Notes: a model not told the origin generated them from the sequence alone. A stretch of 64,000 nucleotides of DNA from Alteromonadaceae bacterium Bs31 (GCA_900177435.1 FXAI01000010.1:114271-178270), one strand, 5' to 3'; numbered from the stretch's first letter, positions 48,688 through 59,433 are shown. Numbers and translations are program-made.

Positions 48688-51423
48688 ATGCAATCCACTC
48701 TCTTCGATCGGCAACTGGCGCAGTTTTTTTCTACTCTGAGCAACGAGAACTACCTCGTGCTCACGCCCAACAAACGCTTGAGCCGCTTTTTGCTGGATCG
48801 CTACGCCAACTATCAGCAAACACAATTACAACAAGAAGCTTTCGCCAGCTTGCACTGCCTCTCCTATGGCGCCTGGCTACAACAATGCTGGCAGGAATTA
48901 ATTCTCAGCCAGGGAGAGCACTTGCAACTCATCAGCACTATGGAAGAAGGGCTGCTGTGGGAGAGTGTAATAGAGCAGCATGAACTCACTCCCGCCCTCT
49001 TAAACACTTCTGCCACGGCAACACTCGCCCAAGATGCCTGGCGCTTGATTCACGAGTGGCAACTATCCGAAAACCTGAATAAAGACATTGTTGAAATTCC
49101 AGGCGTACCAATTTTTAAGGCCTGGGCCAGCGCTTTTAAGAAGCTCTGTGCAACAAAGCACCTGCTGCCCCAGGCAGAGACGGCGGAGAAAATTAGTCTC
49201 GCCATTAGCGCGGGCCACATTGTACCAGCGCCAACTCTATGGCTGTATGGTTTTGATGAACATAGCCCCGCTTTCTCCCGTATCCTGCAAAGAGCGCAAG
49301 AAAGCGGCAGTACGGTTAATACATTAAGCCTGGATACAGCCACGGAAAATAAGCAACGTTTCGAGTTTCGCGATGATGAGGAAGAAATCATTGCCGCCGC
49401 CAATTGGGCGCTGCAACGCTGGCAAAATAACCCAACACAGCGAATTGGTATTGTTAGCCCGGCACTTGCCAAGCAGCGACAAAAAATCACCCGCATCTTT
49501 AATCGTATTTTTGATAGCGCCTATATATTTCCAGACACACACCAACACGCGCCGGGTTACAACATTTCTGCTGGCCAGCCACTTGCCCAGTTACCCATTA
49601 TCAGCGCATGCCTGAAGGTGTTAAAAAGCTATCGACACCAACAGGAGCTGGAACAGATATCCTCGCTGCTTCGCTCACCGTTTGTTGGCCTGCAGGCAGA
49701 ACTGCCGGCTCGATCACAACTGGATATTGCTTTACGGGAGCAAGGTGAACTGCAAATCAGCCTGCAGGATGTCATTAGCCTGTGCTCGGAACACCGGGAC
49801 AAAAACCACACGTTTATCTGCGATGATTTTTATCAGCGCCTGAGTATACTGCACAAGCACATAAAAAAAGCACAAGGTAAAAAGTTTCCCAGCGAGTGGG
49901 CACCCATTTTTATGGAATGGCTCACAAGCATGGCCTGGCCCGGTGAGCGCACACTGGATTCCATTGAATACCAACAAGTGCAAAGCTGGCAAAGCTGCCT
50001 GGAAGAGTTTGCCACTCTGGACTTTGTCGTGGAAGCAGTAGATGTGGCCACAGCCGTAAGCACCTTCGAGCAGTGCTGCAAACAACGAAGTTTTCAAGCG
50101 CAGACTCACAGCTCACCCGTGCAGATACTCGGCGTACTGGAAGCGGCGGGGCTGCCTTTCGACCAACTGTGGCTAATGAATCTTGATGATGAAAGCTGGC
50201 CACAGGCCCCGCAATTAAATACCTTGCTACCCAGCGCGCTACAAGTTCAAAAGCAATTACCTCAAAGCTCAGCAGAACGCGAACTGCACTATGCACAGCG
50301 ATTAACTTCGCGCTTTCAGCACAGCGCGCAAGGCATTATTCTCAGCAGCGCACTTGTGCGCGAAGACCGGCAATTAAGCGCCAGCAGCATGATAAAAAAA
50401 ATCTGCCCCGAGGCCAGCACTATCCCCCAGCAGTGGCTACAACGAAACAGCTTGGAAAATACCCTCTTCGCCAGTAAAAAAATGGCAGCCTCACAAGATG
50501 ACATTGCGCCAGCGGTAATAGACGCCGACAATATTCGAGGCGGCTCACAAATTCTTAAACACCAATCCGCTTGCCCCTTTCAGGCCTTTGCCCGCCACCG
50601 CTTGCACAGCGCCGATATTCCTCAAGTAGAGTCCGGGCTCTCCGCGATGGAGCGAGGCAACCTGGTTCACGAAATAATGGAGATCTTGTGGCACAAGCTG
50701 AAAAACCAGAAAACCTTGCTGGCTTTAGAAAACCAAGCACTATTTGAGCTAATCGACCAAGCCATTTCCCAGGCACTAAAAGGCATTCAAACAAAACGCT
50801 TCGTGGGTAAACGCTTTATCCTCCTGGAATCTCGCCGCCTGCGACAACAAATACGCGCATGGATGGAACTGGAGAAAGAGCGCTCACCCTTTACGGTGGT
50901 ATTCAATGAAGGGCGAAAAACAGTAAAACTGGCAAACATGCCAGTACATATTCGCTATGACCGGGTAGACGAGCTGGAAGATAAATCGCTCTTTGTACTG
51001 GACTACAAAACAGGAAAAACTGAAATTCGCGACTGGGCTGGCGAGCGGCCGGCAGAACCGCAAGTACCGCTCTATGTTATTGCCAACGAAAAACTTGTGA
51101 GCGGTGCAGCCTTTGGACAAATTTCCACAGACGAAGTGCAATACAAAGGCATTGCTGAAAGCGACAACATTGCACCTCGGTTATTAGCACCAGAAAAATT
51201 GAAAATGGATTTACCCAATAACTGGCACGACATTTTACTGCACTGGCGTGCAGTACTCGAACAACTGGCAAAAGACTTTATGGCAGGCTCCGCAGCTGTA
51301 GACCCAAAACACATTAATGTTACCTGCGCTTATTGCGAGCTAAAACCCCTGTGCCGTATTAAAGAAAAATTCGAGAGTAGCGAGCAGGAAAACCCGCTCG
51401 CCAAAGGGAGTAAAGCACAGTGA
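48688..51423 (+). CDS. AddB/RecB-like PD-(D/E)XK nuclease
   Basis: The 911-residue protein has a degenerate helicase-like N-terminal part and a C-terminal RecB-family nuclease domain: GNLVHEIMEILWHKL, VRYDRVDELEDKSLF-like core, and the catalytic DYKTGK with Asp772 and Lys774. Cysteines C629, C880, C883 and C889 (HQSACPF and CAYCELKPLC) fit the iron-sulfur clamp of AddB nucleases. Its stop overlaps the GTG start of the next, AddA-like gene. The pair probably processes DNA double-strand ends. Confidence 0.88.
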   Translation: MQSTLFDRQLAQFFSTLSNENYLVLTPNKRLSRFLLDRYANYQQTQLQQEAFASLHCLSYGAWLQQCWQELILSQGEHLQLISTMEEGLLWESVIEQHELTPALLNTSATATLAQDAWRLIHEWQLSENLNKDIVEIPGVPIFKAWASAFKKLCATKHLLPQAETAEKISLAISAGHIVPAPTLWLYGFDEHSPAFSRILQRAQESGSTVNTLSLDTATENKQRFEFRDDEEEIIAAANWALQRWQNNPTQRIGIVSPALAKQRQKITRIFNRIFDSAYIFPDTHQHAPGYNISAGQPLAQLPIISACLKVLKSYRHQQELEQISSLLRSPFVGLQAELPARSQLDIALREQGELQISLQDVISLCSEHRDKNHTFICDDFYQRLSILHKHIKKAQGKKFPSEWAPIFMEWLTSMAWPGERTLDSIEYQQVQSWQSCLEEFATLDFVVEAVDVATAVSTFEQCCKQRSFQAQTHSSPVQILGVLEAAGLPFDQLWLMNLDDESWPQAPQLNTLLPSALQVQKQLPQSSAERELHYAQRLTSRFQHSAQGIILSSALVREDRQLSASSMIKKICPEASTIPQQWLQRNSLENTLFASKKMAASQDDIAPAVIDADNIRGGSQILKHQSACPFQAFARHRLHSADIPQVESGLSAMERGNLVHEIMEILWHKLKNQKTLLALENQALFELIDQAISQALKGIQTKRFVGKRFILLESRRLRQQIRAWMELEKERSPFTVVFNEGRKTVKLANMPVHIRYDRVDELEDKSLFVLDYKTGKTEIRDWAGERPAEPQVPLYVIANEKLVSGAAFGQISTDEVQYKGIAESDNIAPRLLAPEKLKMDLPNNWHDILLHWRAVLEQLAKDFMAGSAAVDPKHINVTCAYCELKPLCRIKEKFESSEQENPLAKGSKAQ

Positions 51424-54400
51424 TCGCGCCCGATGCACTACAGCGTGAACAAGCGCTCGACGCGGAGCAGTCGTTTATTTGCGAGGCTCCCGCCGGTAGC
51501 GGAAAAACAGAACTGCTCATCCAGCGTTACTTAACCCTGCTGGCAAGGGTTGAAAAGCCGGAAGAGATACTGGCCATTACCTTTACCCGCAAAGCCACGG
51601 GCGAGATGCGCGAACGCATACTGGTGGCTTTGCAAAGTGCGCTGCAGGAAAAACCGCAAGAAGCACACAAGTTGCTCACATGGAACCTTGCCCGCGCGGC
51701 TCTGGAGCGCGATACATTCTACAACTGGCAGTTACTGCAAAACCCCAACCGCCTGCAAATAAAAACCTTCGACAGCCTCTGCGCGTCTCTTGCCCGCTAC
51801 CTGCCTCTGGAATCCAGCCTCGGCGCTATGCCTCAGGTGAGCGAGAATTCCGAACAACTCTACCGCCAGGCTGTCCAGGCACTGCTGGATAACCTGGAAG
51901 ACGATTTACCCTGGTCCGACGCGCTGGCAGAGGTTCTCTACCTGCTCGACAACCGCTTCGACAAATTTGCAAACATGATGGTGCAGCTGCTGGCCAAACG
52001 CGAGCAATGGCTGCCCCTTATGGCCAATGCCACCGAGCGAAACCAGATACGACAACAGTTAGAGCACAATTTACAAAGCGTCGTAAAAGACAATTTACGC
52101 AGCCTGCGTGCACTCATTCCCCAAAACCTGCATTTGGAGATCGTGAGGCTGGCCGCTTTTGCCGCAAGCAATTTACGCGCAATGGGTGAAGAATCGCTTA
52201 TTTGCAGCTGCCTGGATATGGATATACCTTCAGCCACGCTACCGGGCTTCAGCCCCGGCGATATTCCGCTTTGGCTTGGCATCGACGCCATGCTCACAAC
52301 AAAAGACGGTAAATGGCGCAGTAGAATTTCAAAATCCGAAGGCTTTCCTGTTGGCGAAAACAAACAAGAAAAACAAAATTTTAAACAGTGCAAACAGCAG
52401 TTACAAACACTCATTGCCGAGCTTAAAAACATAGAAGGGCTGAACCAGGCGCTGGCGAACCTTCGCAAACTGCCGCTAACAGAACTAGACCGCGAACAGT
52501 GGACCATACTGGACGCCCTGTTCTCGGTATTACCTATGCTTTCCGCCCACCTCAATGTGGTGTTTCAGAAAAACAATTGTGTCGACTTTATAGAATTAAA
52601 CCTCGCAGCCCAGCGTGCTTTGGGCCAGTTGGAGGAACCCACTCAACTGGCACTAAAGCTGGACTATCAGCTAAAGCACATTCTGGTCGATGAGTTTCAG
52701 GATACCTCACACACACAAGTCAGCCTGCTTAACCTTTTAACAGCGGGCTGGCAAATAGACGACGGCCGAAGCTTATTTTGCGTGGGCGATGCCATGCAAT
52801 CAATATATGCATTTCGCGGTGCAAACGTGGGTTTATTCCTAAACTGCCGCGAAAAAGGTTTACAAAATATAGCACTAAACCCCCTGCGCTTAAGCGCCAA
52901 CTTCCGCTCACAAAAGGGCATTGTGGATTGGATTAACCGGGTGTTTCAGCACGCCTTCCCACAGCAAAACGATATTGGTACCGGCGCGGTTAGCTATGCT
53001 CCCTCCCATGCGGTATTGGCTAAACTGGAAGACAAAGCAGTATGTGTGCACGGTTTTATCGATCGACAGGAAAAGCAGGATGAAGCGGAAAACATCCTCG
53101 ACATTATTGTTAAAACTCGTGCAGATAAACCCGAAGCCAGCATTGCCTTGCTGCTTAGAAACCGCGGCCATGCCTCACATATAACTCCCGCGCTAAAAAA
53201 AGCCGGGCTGCCTTACCGCGCGGTTGAACTGGAGCCGCTGCAGGATCACGCCGTTATTCAGGATCTGATTGCCTTAACACGCGCCTTACTTCACCCGGCC
53301 GACCGCACCGCCTGGCTCGCAGTACTGCGTGCCCCCTGGTGCGGTTTGAGCCTAGCGGATTTAGACGCGCTCGCTAATTACCGCAAAGAGAACAACAACT
53401 TTTTTCCCACACTGCTAGCACAGGCCGAAAAAATACTGCAGAGCGACAATGACAACGAGCCGCAGCAGCAAAGCGATTTATTTAACGCCACGGACCTAGC
53501 CGGAGCCCTTAGCCCAGACGGGCAAGCGCGCTTACAGCGCATACTTCCCAGCCTTAGCCTGGCATGCATAAACCGGGAACGAAAAACACTGCGCGACTGG
53601 ATAGAAGGTTGCTGGTTAAAGCTGGCAGGGCCCGCTTGTGTGGAAGATGCTACCGCGCTGGAAAATGCAGAAGTATTTTTTAAATTGCTTGAACAATGGG
53701 AATACGCAGCAGACCTGCCTGGCCTGGATGAACTGGAGCAGGCCATTGCCAAACTGTACGCCACGCCCGACCCCAATGCAGATGAAAAACTGCAAATAAT
53801 GACAATACATAAATCCAAGGGCCTGGAGTTTGACGTCGTAATCCTACCTTCGCTGGAACGCACCGCCAGAAGCAACGAAAGCAGTTTGTTAATGTGGCGC
53901 GAACGACTAAGTGCGGAAGGCGAAAACGAATTGCTCATGGCACCTTATACGCAAACAAAAGACAGCAACAAACACCCCACTTACGAGCACCTGCGCTATG
54001 AAGAAAAAAAAGCGCAAGACTACGAAAATTGCAGGCTCCTCTATGTAGCCTGCACGCGAGCAAAAAAACAATTACACCTTTCTGCTTTTTTAAAGGAAAA
54101 CCCCAAAGACCAACAGGAACTTAAGGCACCATCCAGCTCCTCACTACTGGCCACTATTTGGGAGGCCATCCAGATAGACATCAAACGCTACCACAGTGAC
54201 ACGACAGAAACAGCAGAAGAAAACAACGATAGCAGCCCTCGCCTCCTGCATCGATTAGAAAGCGCCTGGCAGGGGCCCACAATAGAAACCCCCAGCCATT
54301 TAGATGCCTACATCCCCCATTATCAATACGGCGCGGAAGAAAACACAGTAAAGCTGGAATGGCAAAGCAATACCGCCAGAATTACCGGTACGGTTATCCA

Positions 54401-54893
54401 CTACTATCTACAGCTCATGGCTCAACAAGGCCTGCAAAACTGGAGCGCGGAAAAAATACAACAGCAATTAAGCATCGAAGCTGCGCTGCGCCTGCACGGC
54501 ATAGCCAGGCCCGAGCTAAAAAGCGCCACTGAAAAAGTACGCGCCACGCTGTTAAGTGTTTTACACAGCGAGCACGGAAAAACACTACTAAGCAATGACT
54601 ATAGCTTTAGCAAGAGCGAATACGCCCTAAGCATGTACAGCGGCGAAAAGCTTATTAATCTGGTTATTGATAGAACCTTTACAGACAACAACAATGTTAC
54701 CTGGGTGGTTGACTATAAAACGGCCGAACCTGGGGAGCATGAAGCGCTACAGGATTTTCTTGAGGCTCAGAAGGGCATCTATGAAAACAAAATGCAGCTT
54801 TACAAAAAAGCCATGTCTTTAAAGGGCTTTTCAACTATCGTTAGCGCTTTGTACTTCCCTGGCATCGATAGTTTGAGCCCCTATGAACACTAA
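51420..54893 (+). CDS. AddA-like UvrD-family helicase/nuclease
   Basis: The 1157-residue protein is a superfamily 1 DNA helicase with Walker A APAGSGKT at 23-30, motif II VDEFQDTSHTQ, motif III-type DAMQSIYAFRGA, motif V ITIHKSKGLEFDVVIL-like IMTIHKSKGLEFD, motif VI YVACTRAKK, and a C-terminal RecB-type nuclease with VVDYKTAE (Asp1098, Lys1100). It starts at a GTG overlapping the previous gene by four bases. Together they form an AddAB-type alternative to RecBCD. Confidence 0.9.
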   Translation: MIAPDALQREQALDAEQSFICEAPAGSGKTELLIQRYLTLLARVEKPEEILAITFTRKATGEMRERILVALQSALQEKPQEAHKLLTWNLARAALERDTFYNWQLLQNPNRLQIKTFDSLCASLARYLPLESSLGAMPQVSENSEQLYRQAVQALLDNLEDDLPWSDALAEVLYLLDNRFDKFANMMVQLLAKREQWLPLMANATERNQIRQQLEHNLQSVVKDNLRSLRALIPQNLHLEIVRLAAFAASNLRAMGEESLICSCLDMDIPSATLPGFSPGDIPLWLGIDAMLTTKDGKWRSRISKSEGFPVGENKQEKQNFKQCKQQLQTLIAELKNIEGLNQALANLRKLPLTELDREQWTILDALFSVLPMLSAHLNVVFQKNNCVDFIELNLAAQRALGQLEEPTQLALKLDYQLKHILVDEFQDTSHTQVSLLNLLTAGWQIDDGRSLFCVGDAMQSIYAFRGANVGLFLNCREKGLQNIALNPLRLSANFRSQKGIVDWINRVFQHAFPQQNDIGTGAVSYAPSHAVLAKLEDKAVCVHGFIDRQEKQDEAENILDIIVKTRADKPEASIALLLRNRGHASHITPALKKAGLPYRAVELEPLQDHAVIQDLIALTRALLHPADRTAWLAVLRAPWCGLSLADLDALANYRKENNNFFPTLLAQAEKILQSDNDNEPQQQSDLFNATDLAGALSPDGQARLQRILPSLSLACINRERKTLRDWIEGCWLKLAGPACVEDATALENAEVFFKLLEQWEYAADLPGLDELEQAIAKLYATPDPNADEKLQIMTIHKSKGLEFDVVILPSLERTARSNESSLLMWRERLSAEGENELLMAPYTQTKDSNKHPTYEHLRYEEKKAQDYENCRLLYVACTRAKKQLHLSAFLKENPKDQQELKAPSSSSLLATIWEAIQIDIKRYHSDTTETAEENNDSSPRLLHRLESAWQGPTIETPSHLDAYIPHYQYGAEENTVKLEWQSNTARITGTVIHYYLQLMAQQGLQNWSAEKIQQQLSIEAALRLHGIARPELKSATEKVRATLLSVLHSEHGKTLLSNDYSFSKSEYALSMYSGEKLINLVIDRTFTDNNNVTWVVDYKTAEPGEHEALQDFLEAQKGIYENKMQLYKKAMSLKGFSTIVSALYFPGIDSLSPYEH

Positions 54894-55013
54894 TCGTTAT
54901 CTTTAATAATAGTTACCCAGACCAGCTCCTCGCTGTAAATTGCTCTAATAAGAATTATTTCCGCCGGGGCCTCCGCCTAAAAACACATTAAGGCTTTATT
55001 TGGTAGTGCTTAT

Positions 55014-55862
55014 ATGAAGACAGTTATCTACACCTGCCTCGCACTACTGGCCTTTGCGGGTAATTCTGTTCTCTGCCGACTGGCTCTGGGTGAACAAAGC
55101 CTGGATGCCGCAAGTTTTACCGCTATTCGCTTACTGTCTGGTGCGGCCTTTCTAGGCTTTATACTGGTGTTAAATAAACCCCGCAGTAAGCCCCCGGCCA
55201 GAGGCCAATGGAAAGCTTCCGCGCTGTTATTTATTTATGCACTCACGTTTTCCTTTGCCTATGTTTCATTGGATACAGGTACCGGCGCACTGGTTTTATT
55301 CACCTCAGTACAGATAACAATGATTTTGTGGGGTGTATGCAAGGGGCACACATTGCAGCCGCTGGAGTGGCTGGGAACGGCGCTTGCTTTTGTAGGTTTT
55401 ATTTATTTAATTTCACCCGAGCTAAGTACACCGTCACTGAAAGGTTTCGTACTTATGGCTGTTTCGGGGCTTGCTTGGGGGCTCTATAGCCTGGCTGGCA
55501 AAAATTCTAATCAGCCATTAGCAGATACTGCTTTCAACTTTGTTCGAACACTGCCGCTAGTGCTTTTAGTGCTTGCTGTGGCCACTCCCGATATTAACCT
55601 GTCCTGGCGGGGTGTATTACTGGCGGCTATTTCTGGCGCTCTTGCTTCAGGTGCGGGTTACACCATCTGGTATTTGGCAATGCGGGGGCTGTCTACGGTT
55701 CAAGCCGCCGTTGTGCAATTACTGGTTCCAGTAATTGCTGCACTTGGCGGCGCCCTATTTGCGAGCGAATTACTATCGCTACACTTTATAATTTCGTCGC
55801 TCATTATTCTTGGTGGAATACTAACCGTAATACTGGCAAAACAGATAAAACCGGCGGCTTAG
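55014..55862 (+). CDS. EamA/DMT-superfamily transporter
   Basis: The 282-residue protein has about ten membrane segments made of two EamA repeats, each with five helices, and typical small-residue packing (FTAIRLLSGAAFLGFILVL, ASGAGYTIWYLAMRGLSTVQ). Such proteins export amino acids or other metabolites. The substrate cannot be told. It converges with rhlE; an imperfect AGGGC/GCCCT hairpin lies between the stops (about 55888-55918). Confidence 0.9.
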   Translation: MKTVIYTCLALLAFAGNSVLCRLALGEQSLDAASFTAIRLLSGAAFLGFILVLNKPRSKPPARGQWKASALLFIYALTFSFAYVSLDTGTGALVLFTSVQITMILWGVCKGHTLQPLEWLGTALAFVGFIYLISPELSTPSLKGFVLMAVSGLAWGLYSLAGKNSNQPLADTAFNFVRTLPLVLLVLAVATPDINLSWRGVLLAAISGALASGAGYTIWYLAMRGLSTVQAAVVQLLVPVIAALGGALFASELLSLHFIISSLIILGGILTVILAKQIKPAA

Positions 55863-55924
55863 CGCCAGGCTAAACAGCAATTAAAGCAGGGCATATTGCA
55901 CCAGTAAATACGCCCTATTAAGCC

Positions 55925-57295
55925 TTATGCTTTAGCAGGCCTGCCGCCGGGCTTTGCCCCATCACGCGGCGGTCTACTGCGGCCAGCGCTATTTCCACCG
56001 GCGCCTCGCTTTTTATTGCGGTCTGCATTTTTAGGGCCCGCGCCTTTTCTCGCCGGCCGCTGGCCATCCCTGTGCTCGGGGTTGTCGCCATGTGCGTTGG
56101 GTTTTTTAGGTTTTTTTGGCCGTGGCGGGCGAGTATTCAGGTTGGATTCTGGCAGCTCGTGTACCGGTTCAAAACCGTCGGCGTATTCACGGCGCAATAG
56201 CTTTTTAGTCAGCCGTTCAATATCGGAGAGCTGTTTAAATTCATCAGCACTCACCAAAGACACAGCCTGACCACTGGAACCCGCTCTACCCGTGCGACCA
56301 ATACGGTGCACATAATCTTCGGGCACATTGGGCAAATCGAAATTAACTACTTGCGGCAATTGATCGATATCCAGGCCTCGTGCAGCAATATCCGTTGCCA
56401 CCAATACGCGGATACTTCCCTGCTTAAATTCAGACAATGCTCGGGTTCTGGCACCCTGGCTTTTATTGCCATGAATGGCGGCGGCCTTAATACCATTGTC
56501 TTCCAATTGACGCGTGAGGCGATTTGCACCGTGCTTGGTGCGTGTAAATACCAACACCTGCTGCCAATTATTGGAACCAATAAGGTAACTGAGCAATGCC
56601 GGCTTTCGTTTTTTATCCACGGGGTAAAGCCACTGCTCTACAGTATTTGCGGTGGCATTGCGGGGTGTAACAGAAAACTCTACCGGGTTGTGAATAAGCC
56701 CCTTGGCCAAGGTGCGAATTTCGTCAGAAAATGTTGCCGAAAACAGCAGGTTCTGCCGCTTGGCGGGTAGCGCCGCCAGAATTTTTTTAATGTCGTGAAT
56801 AAAGCCCATATCCAACATACGATCGGCTTCATCCAGTACCAGCACTTCCAGGTGTTTAAACTTCACCGCATTTTGCTGATACAAATCCAACAAGCGCCCC
56901 GGCGTAGCAACCAGAATATCGGCACCGCGTCGCAGTTGTATCATTTGTGGGTTTATTTTTACGCCGCCAAAAACCACCACGCTGCGAATGTACGGCAAAT
57001 GCTTACTGTAGGTTTTTACGCTCTCTGCCACCTGGGCCGCCAACTCGCGGGTAGGGGTAAGAATAAGTGCTCGCACCTGATTCGCCTGGGCACTGCTGCC
57101 CTTGCTCAGCTGCTGCAAGATGGGCAGGGTAAAACCCGCCGTTTTACCAGTGCCGGTTTGGGCTGCGGCCATCAGGTCTCGCCCATCCAGTACAGCGGGG
57201 ATGGCTTTTTCCTGAACAGGCGTGGGGGTGGTGTAGCCTTGTTCGGCAACGGCTTTAGCAATAGGTTGGGATAAACCCAAGTCTTCAAAACTCAT
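55925..57295 (-). CDS. rhlE: DEAD-box ATP-dependent RNA helicase, RhlE-type
   Basis: The 456-residue protein contains the full helicase core: Q motif [12 protein letters not shown], Walker [15 protein letters not shown] box [16 protein letters not shown] motif LFSATFSDE, and C-terminal [10 protein letters not shown]. The last roughly 85 residues are basic and rich in Pro, Gly and Arg, an RNA-binding tail. RhlE acts in ribosome assembly and RNA turnover. The 346 bp upstream (57296-57641) hold no gene I can support and may include a long 5' leader. Confidence 0.93.
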   Translation of the reverse strand: MSFEDLGLSQPIAKAVAEQGYTTPTPVQEKAIPAVLDGRDLMAAAQTGTGKTAGFTLPILQQLSKGSSAQANQVRALILTPTRELAAQVAESVKTYSKHLPYIRSVVVFGGVKINPQMIQLRRGADILVATPGRLLDLYQQNAVKFKHLEVLVLDEADRMLDMGFIHDIKKILAALPAKRQNLLFSATFSDEIRTLAKGLIHNPVEFSVTPRNATANTVEQWLYPVDKKRKPALLSYLIGSNNWQQVLVFTRTKHGANRLTRQLEDNGIKAAAIHGNKSQGARTRALSEFKQGSIRVLVATDIAARGLDIDQLPQVVNFDLPNVPEDYVHRIGRTGRAGSSGQAVSLVSADEFKQLSDIERLTKKLLRREYADGFEPVHELPESNLNTRPPRPKKPKKPNAHGDNPEHRDGQRPARKGAGPKNADRNKKRGAGGNSAGRSRPPRDGAKPGGRPAKA

Positions 57296-57641
57296 AGGGG
57301 GCTCTTTAATAATGGACTCTTACACGTTATACGACTTGCTCGGGAGGGATAACCCCGTAAAACGGCGTGTTCCGCAAGCAAAACGGGAGAAAAATACGAT
57401 AAGCGGGCAGGTGCATAGATGCTGGGCGCGCAGTGTACAGTAAATAGGCAATAAATGCTTGTGGTTTTTAAGGCGTGCCTGCCGGGTGACCACACCTGAC
57501 TGAAACCGAAGTCATGAGCCAGCTAAGCGACCCAGATCATATAAAACCGTATTAATGAGACAAGTTCCAGCCCCTCGATACTGATGATTTTTAGTGTTTG
57601 CTACCATGTGCGCCGCTCCACTATTACAGCTATAAACCACC

Positions 57642-58547
57642 ATGCAATTGGACCACTACGTAAACACCCTGGGTAAAAGCCTTAAACTCAAATACGGCAT
57701 TCGCGTTCGTAAGCTCAGCCTCGACGGCGGCTTTTCGTGCCCAAACAGGGATGGAACCATAGGCCGCGGGGGCTGTACCTTCTGCAGCGTAGAATCATTT
57801 GCCGAGTCACTGGAGCACAGCCCTACTATTGCGCAACAAATAGACCTGCGCAAACGAGAACTGAAACAGCGCGAGATAAAATACCTCGCCTATTTCCAAA
57901 GCTACACCAACACCCATGCGGAATTCGGCTATTTAAAAAACCTCTATGAACAAGCCCTAAAAGAAAAAGACATTATCGGCATTTGTATAGGCACCCGGCC
58001 CGACTGCCTGAGCGAAGCGGTATTGCAGCTTTTGCATGAATTCAATCAACACGGCAAAGAAGTATGGCTGGAACTTGGCCTGCAAACGGCCAACGACAAC
58101 ACGCTAAAAAAAATAAACCGAGGCCACGATTTTTACAGCTATCAGCAAGCAGTAAAAGCGGCAAAAAAATATGCCTTGAATATATGCTGCCACTTAATTC
58201 TCGGCTTGCCAGGAGAAACCCTAACAGACTATTTACATACACATGAGCAAGTACTCAGTTGCGGCGTGCAGGGGCTTAAACTACACCCGCTACATGTGGT
58301 AAAAAACAGCGCAATGGCTCGAAGCTGGCGTTTCGGGCGGCTGGATTTAATTACTCAGGAGCAATACGTAGCAGCCGCAGTGGAACTGATTCAACGCACG
58401 CCGCTGGAGGTATGCTATCACCGGGTTTCCGCGCAGGCGCGACCGGGTACATTGCTGGCGCCTATCTGGTGTGGTAATAAATGGCTGCCGCTGGTGGAAA
58501 TAACTCGGCAGCTGGATACGCTTGGGGGCCAGGGGTGTAAGGTTTAA
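57642..58547 (+). CDS. Radical SAM protein YhcC (TIGR01212 family)
   Basis: The 301-residue protein has the radical SAM cluster cysteines C33, C45 and C48 in FSCPNRDGTIGRGGCTFCS, a C-x11-C-x2-C spacing typical of the YhcC/TIGR01212 family. It also has GIRVRKLSLDGG and CHLILGLPGET. The reaction is not established. It is the last gene before the integron cassette region. Confidence 0.93.
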   Translation: MQLDHYVNTLGKSLKLKYGIRVRKLSLDGGFSCPNRDGTIGRGGCTFCSVESFAESLEHSPTIAQQIDLRKRELKQREIKYLAYFQSYTNTHAEFGYLKNLYEQALKEKDIIGICIGTRPDCLSEAVLQLLHEFNQHGKEVWLELGLQTANDNTLKKINRGHDFYSYQQAVKAAKKYALNICCHLILGLPGETLTDYLHTHEQVLSCGVQGLKLHPLHVVKNSAMARSWRFGRLDLITQEQYVAAAVELIQRTPLEVCYHRVSAQARPGTLLAPIWCGNKWLPLVEITRQLDTLGGQGCKV

Positions 58548-58875
58548 GTTCGGTCGCGGACTACATTTATTGCTTCGTTGCGGTTTATAGCTTGGTTGCA
58601 GCTTATAACGAGCTTGTAGCTTTGGTATTTGGGCATGACAAGCTGCGGGTAAAAGGAGTTTGTAGCGTAGACAGCTAAGCAACGAGTTTATTGGGTGAGT
58701 GTGCTTGCTTGTGGCGCTTGCAAGATAACGCCCTTACCGCAGTACAAGCACCTCAGGTGAAACGGCATGAGCCAAAGAGCCTAAATAAGGCTTAGCAATA
58801 AATGGGACTGTAGCTCCCACTCGATGCCTGGCGCTGAAAATCGATGACTCTGACCCCTATTGATACAAGAAGCGA
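58548..58875. other. Gene-free boundary between chromosome core and integron cassettes
   Basis: I see no convincing gene here. A stretch at about 58839-58864 (read on the minus strand: ATCAATAGGGGTCAGAGTC) resembles sequence that often flanks REP-associated tyrosine transposase genes, so it may be a remnant of a mobile element. Several short imperfect repeats of GTTGC and AGCTT occur near 58570-58680. Confidence 0.4.
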
Positions 58876-58983
58876 GATTAACGCCGCGCCCAAAGTGGAG
58901 TGGCTTTTGTGTTAAAGTGTAGCGTAGCGAAACACACAAAAGGCGCGGAGCTTTGGGCGTCGGCGTGCAGCGCTTTGTTATTT
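58876..58983 (-). other. attC recombination site 1
   Basis: On the minus strand it runs from AAATAAC (58983-58977) to GTTAATC (58882-58876). Inner arms CGCCGACGCCCAAAG and CGCCG-CGCCCAAAG (as complement) pair with one extra base on the R'' side. The left spacer is longer than usual, so it is the least regular of the three. The TAA stop of the immunity-like gene lies inside its R'' box. Confidence 0.72.
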
Positions 58984-59433
58984 ATTTTTAATATCCGCAC
59001 TGCATTCAATAGACGGTTGAATATATACTATATTTCGAACAAACAGCCATTGGTGTGAAGCTTCGGCGCAGACAGAGTACCCACTATTTTTAAGATAGCT
59101 ATTTGATGCATAGTGCAGGATATGGGGAACGGTAAATGTTAGTACTACACCTGCGATAGCCAACTTACTTATTATGGATGTACTTCGCTTTGTTAGGGGT
59201 TTTTGAAGCCAAGTTTCTTGCACACCCGCAAAAGCGATTGCCATGAGGCCAACCCCTACACCCAATGCGTAATAAGAGCCTTTATCAAAAACGACTACAA
59301 CTGTTCCAATTTGTTTAAGCAGATAAAACGCCCTAAAAAAAAACCATAATAAGGCACCAAACGCGCTTAAAACGAAAATCAATGGCCCGAAATAACGGAT
59401 AAAAAAAGACGGTTGTTCTCTATTTTCCATCAT
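58978..59433 (-). CDS. Small membrane protein, probable immunity protein (DUF1240-like)
   Basis: The 151-residue protein has three or four membrane segments (about 12-36, 53-72, 88-110) and a C-terminal tail with the pattern GY-x2-C-x6-W-x7-Y (Tyr119, Cys122, Trp129, Tyr137). This resembles DUF1240-type immunity proteins that protect against pore-forming toxins. Its ATG overlaps the stop of the upstream gene (ATGA), indicating translational coupling. It ends inside attC site 1. The immunity role is inferred from topology, motif and pairing, not proven. Confidence 0.62.
   Translation of the reverse strand: MMENREQPSFFIRYFGPLIFVLSAFGALLWFFFRAFYLLKQIGTVVVVFDKGSYYALGVGVGLMAIAFAGVQETWLQKPLTKRSTSIISKLAIAGVVLTFTVPHILHYASNSYLKNSGYSVCAEASHQWLFVRNIVYIQPSIECSADIKNK

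Noticed and set aside
57292..57495. 67-codon minus-strand frame upstream of rhlE
   Set aside because: It overlaps the rhlE start, has no clear ribosome site, and its composition is not gene-like.
58347..58682. 111-codon minus-strand frame
   Set aside because: It overlaps the 3' end of the YhcC gene antisense and has no domain or ribosome-site support.
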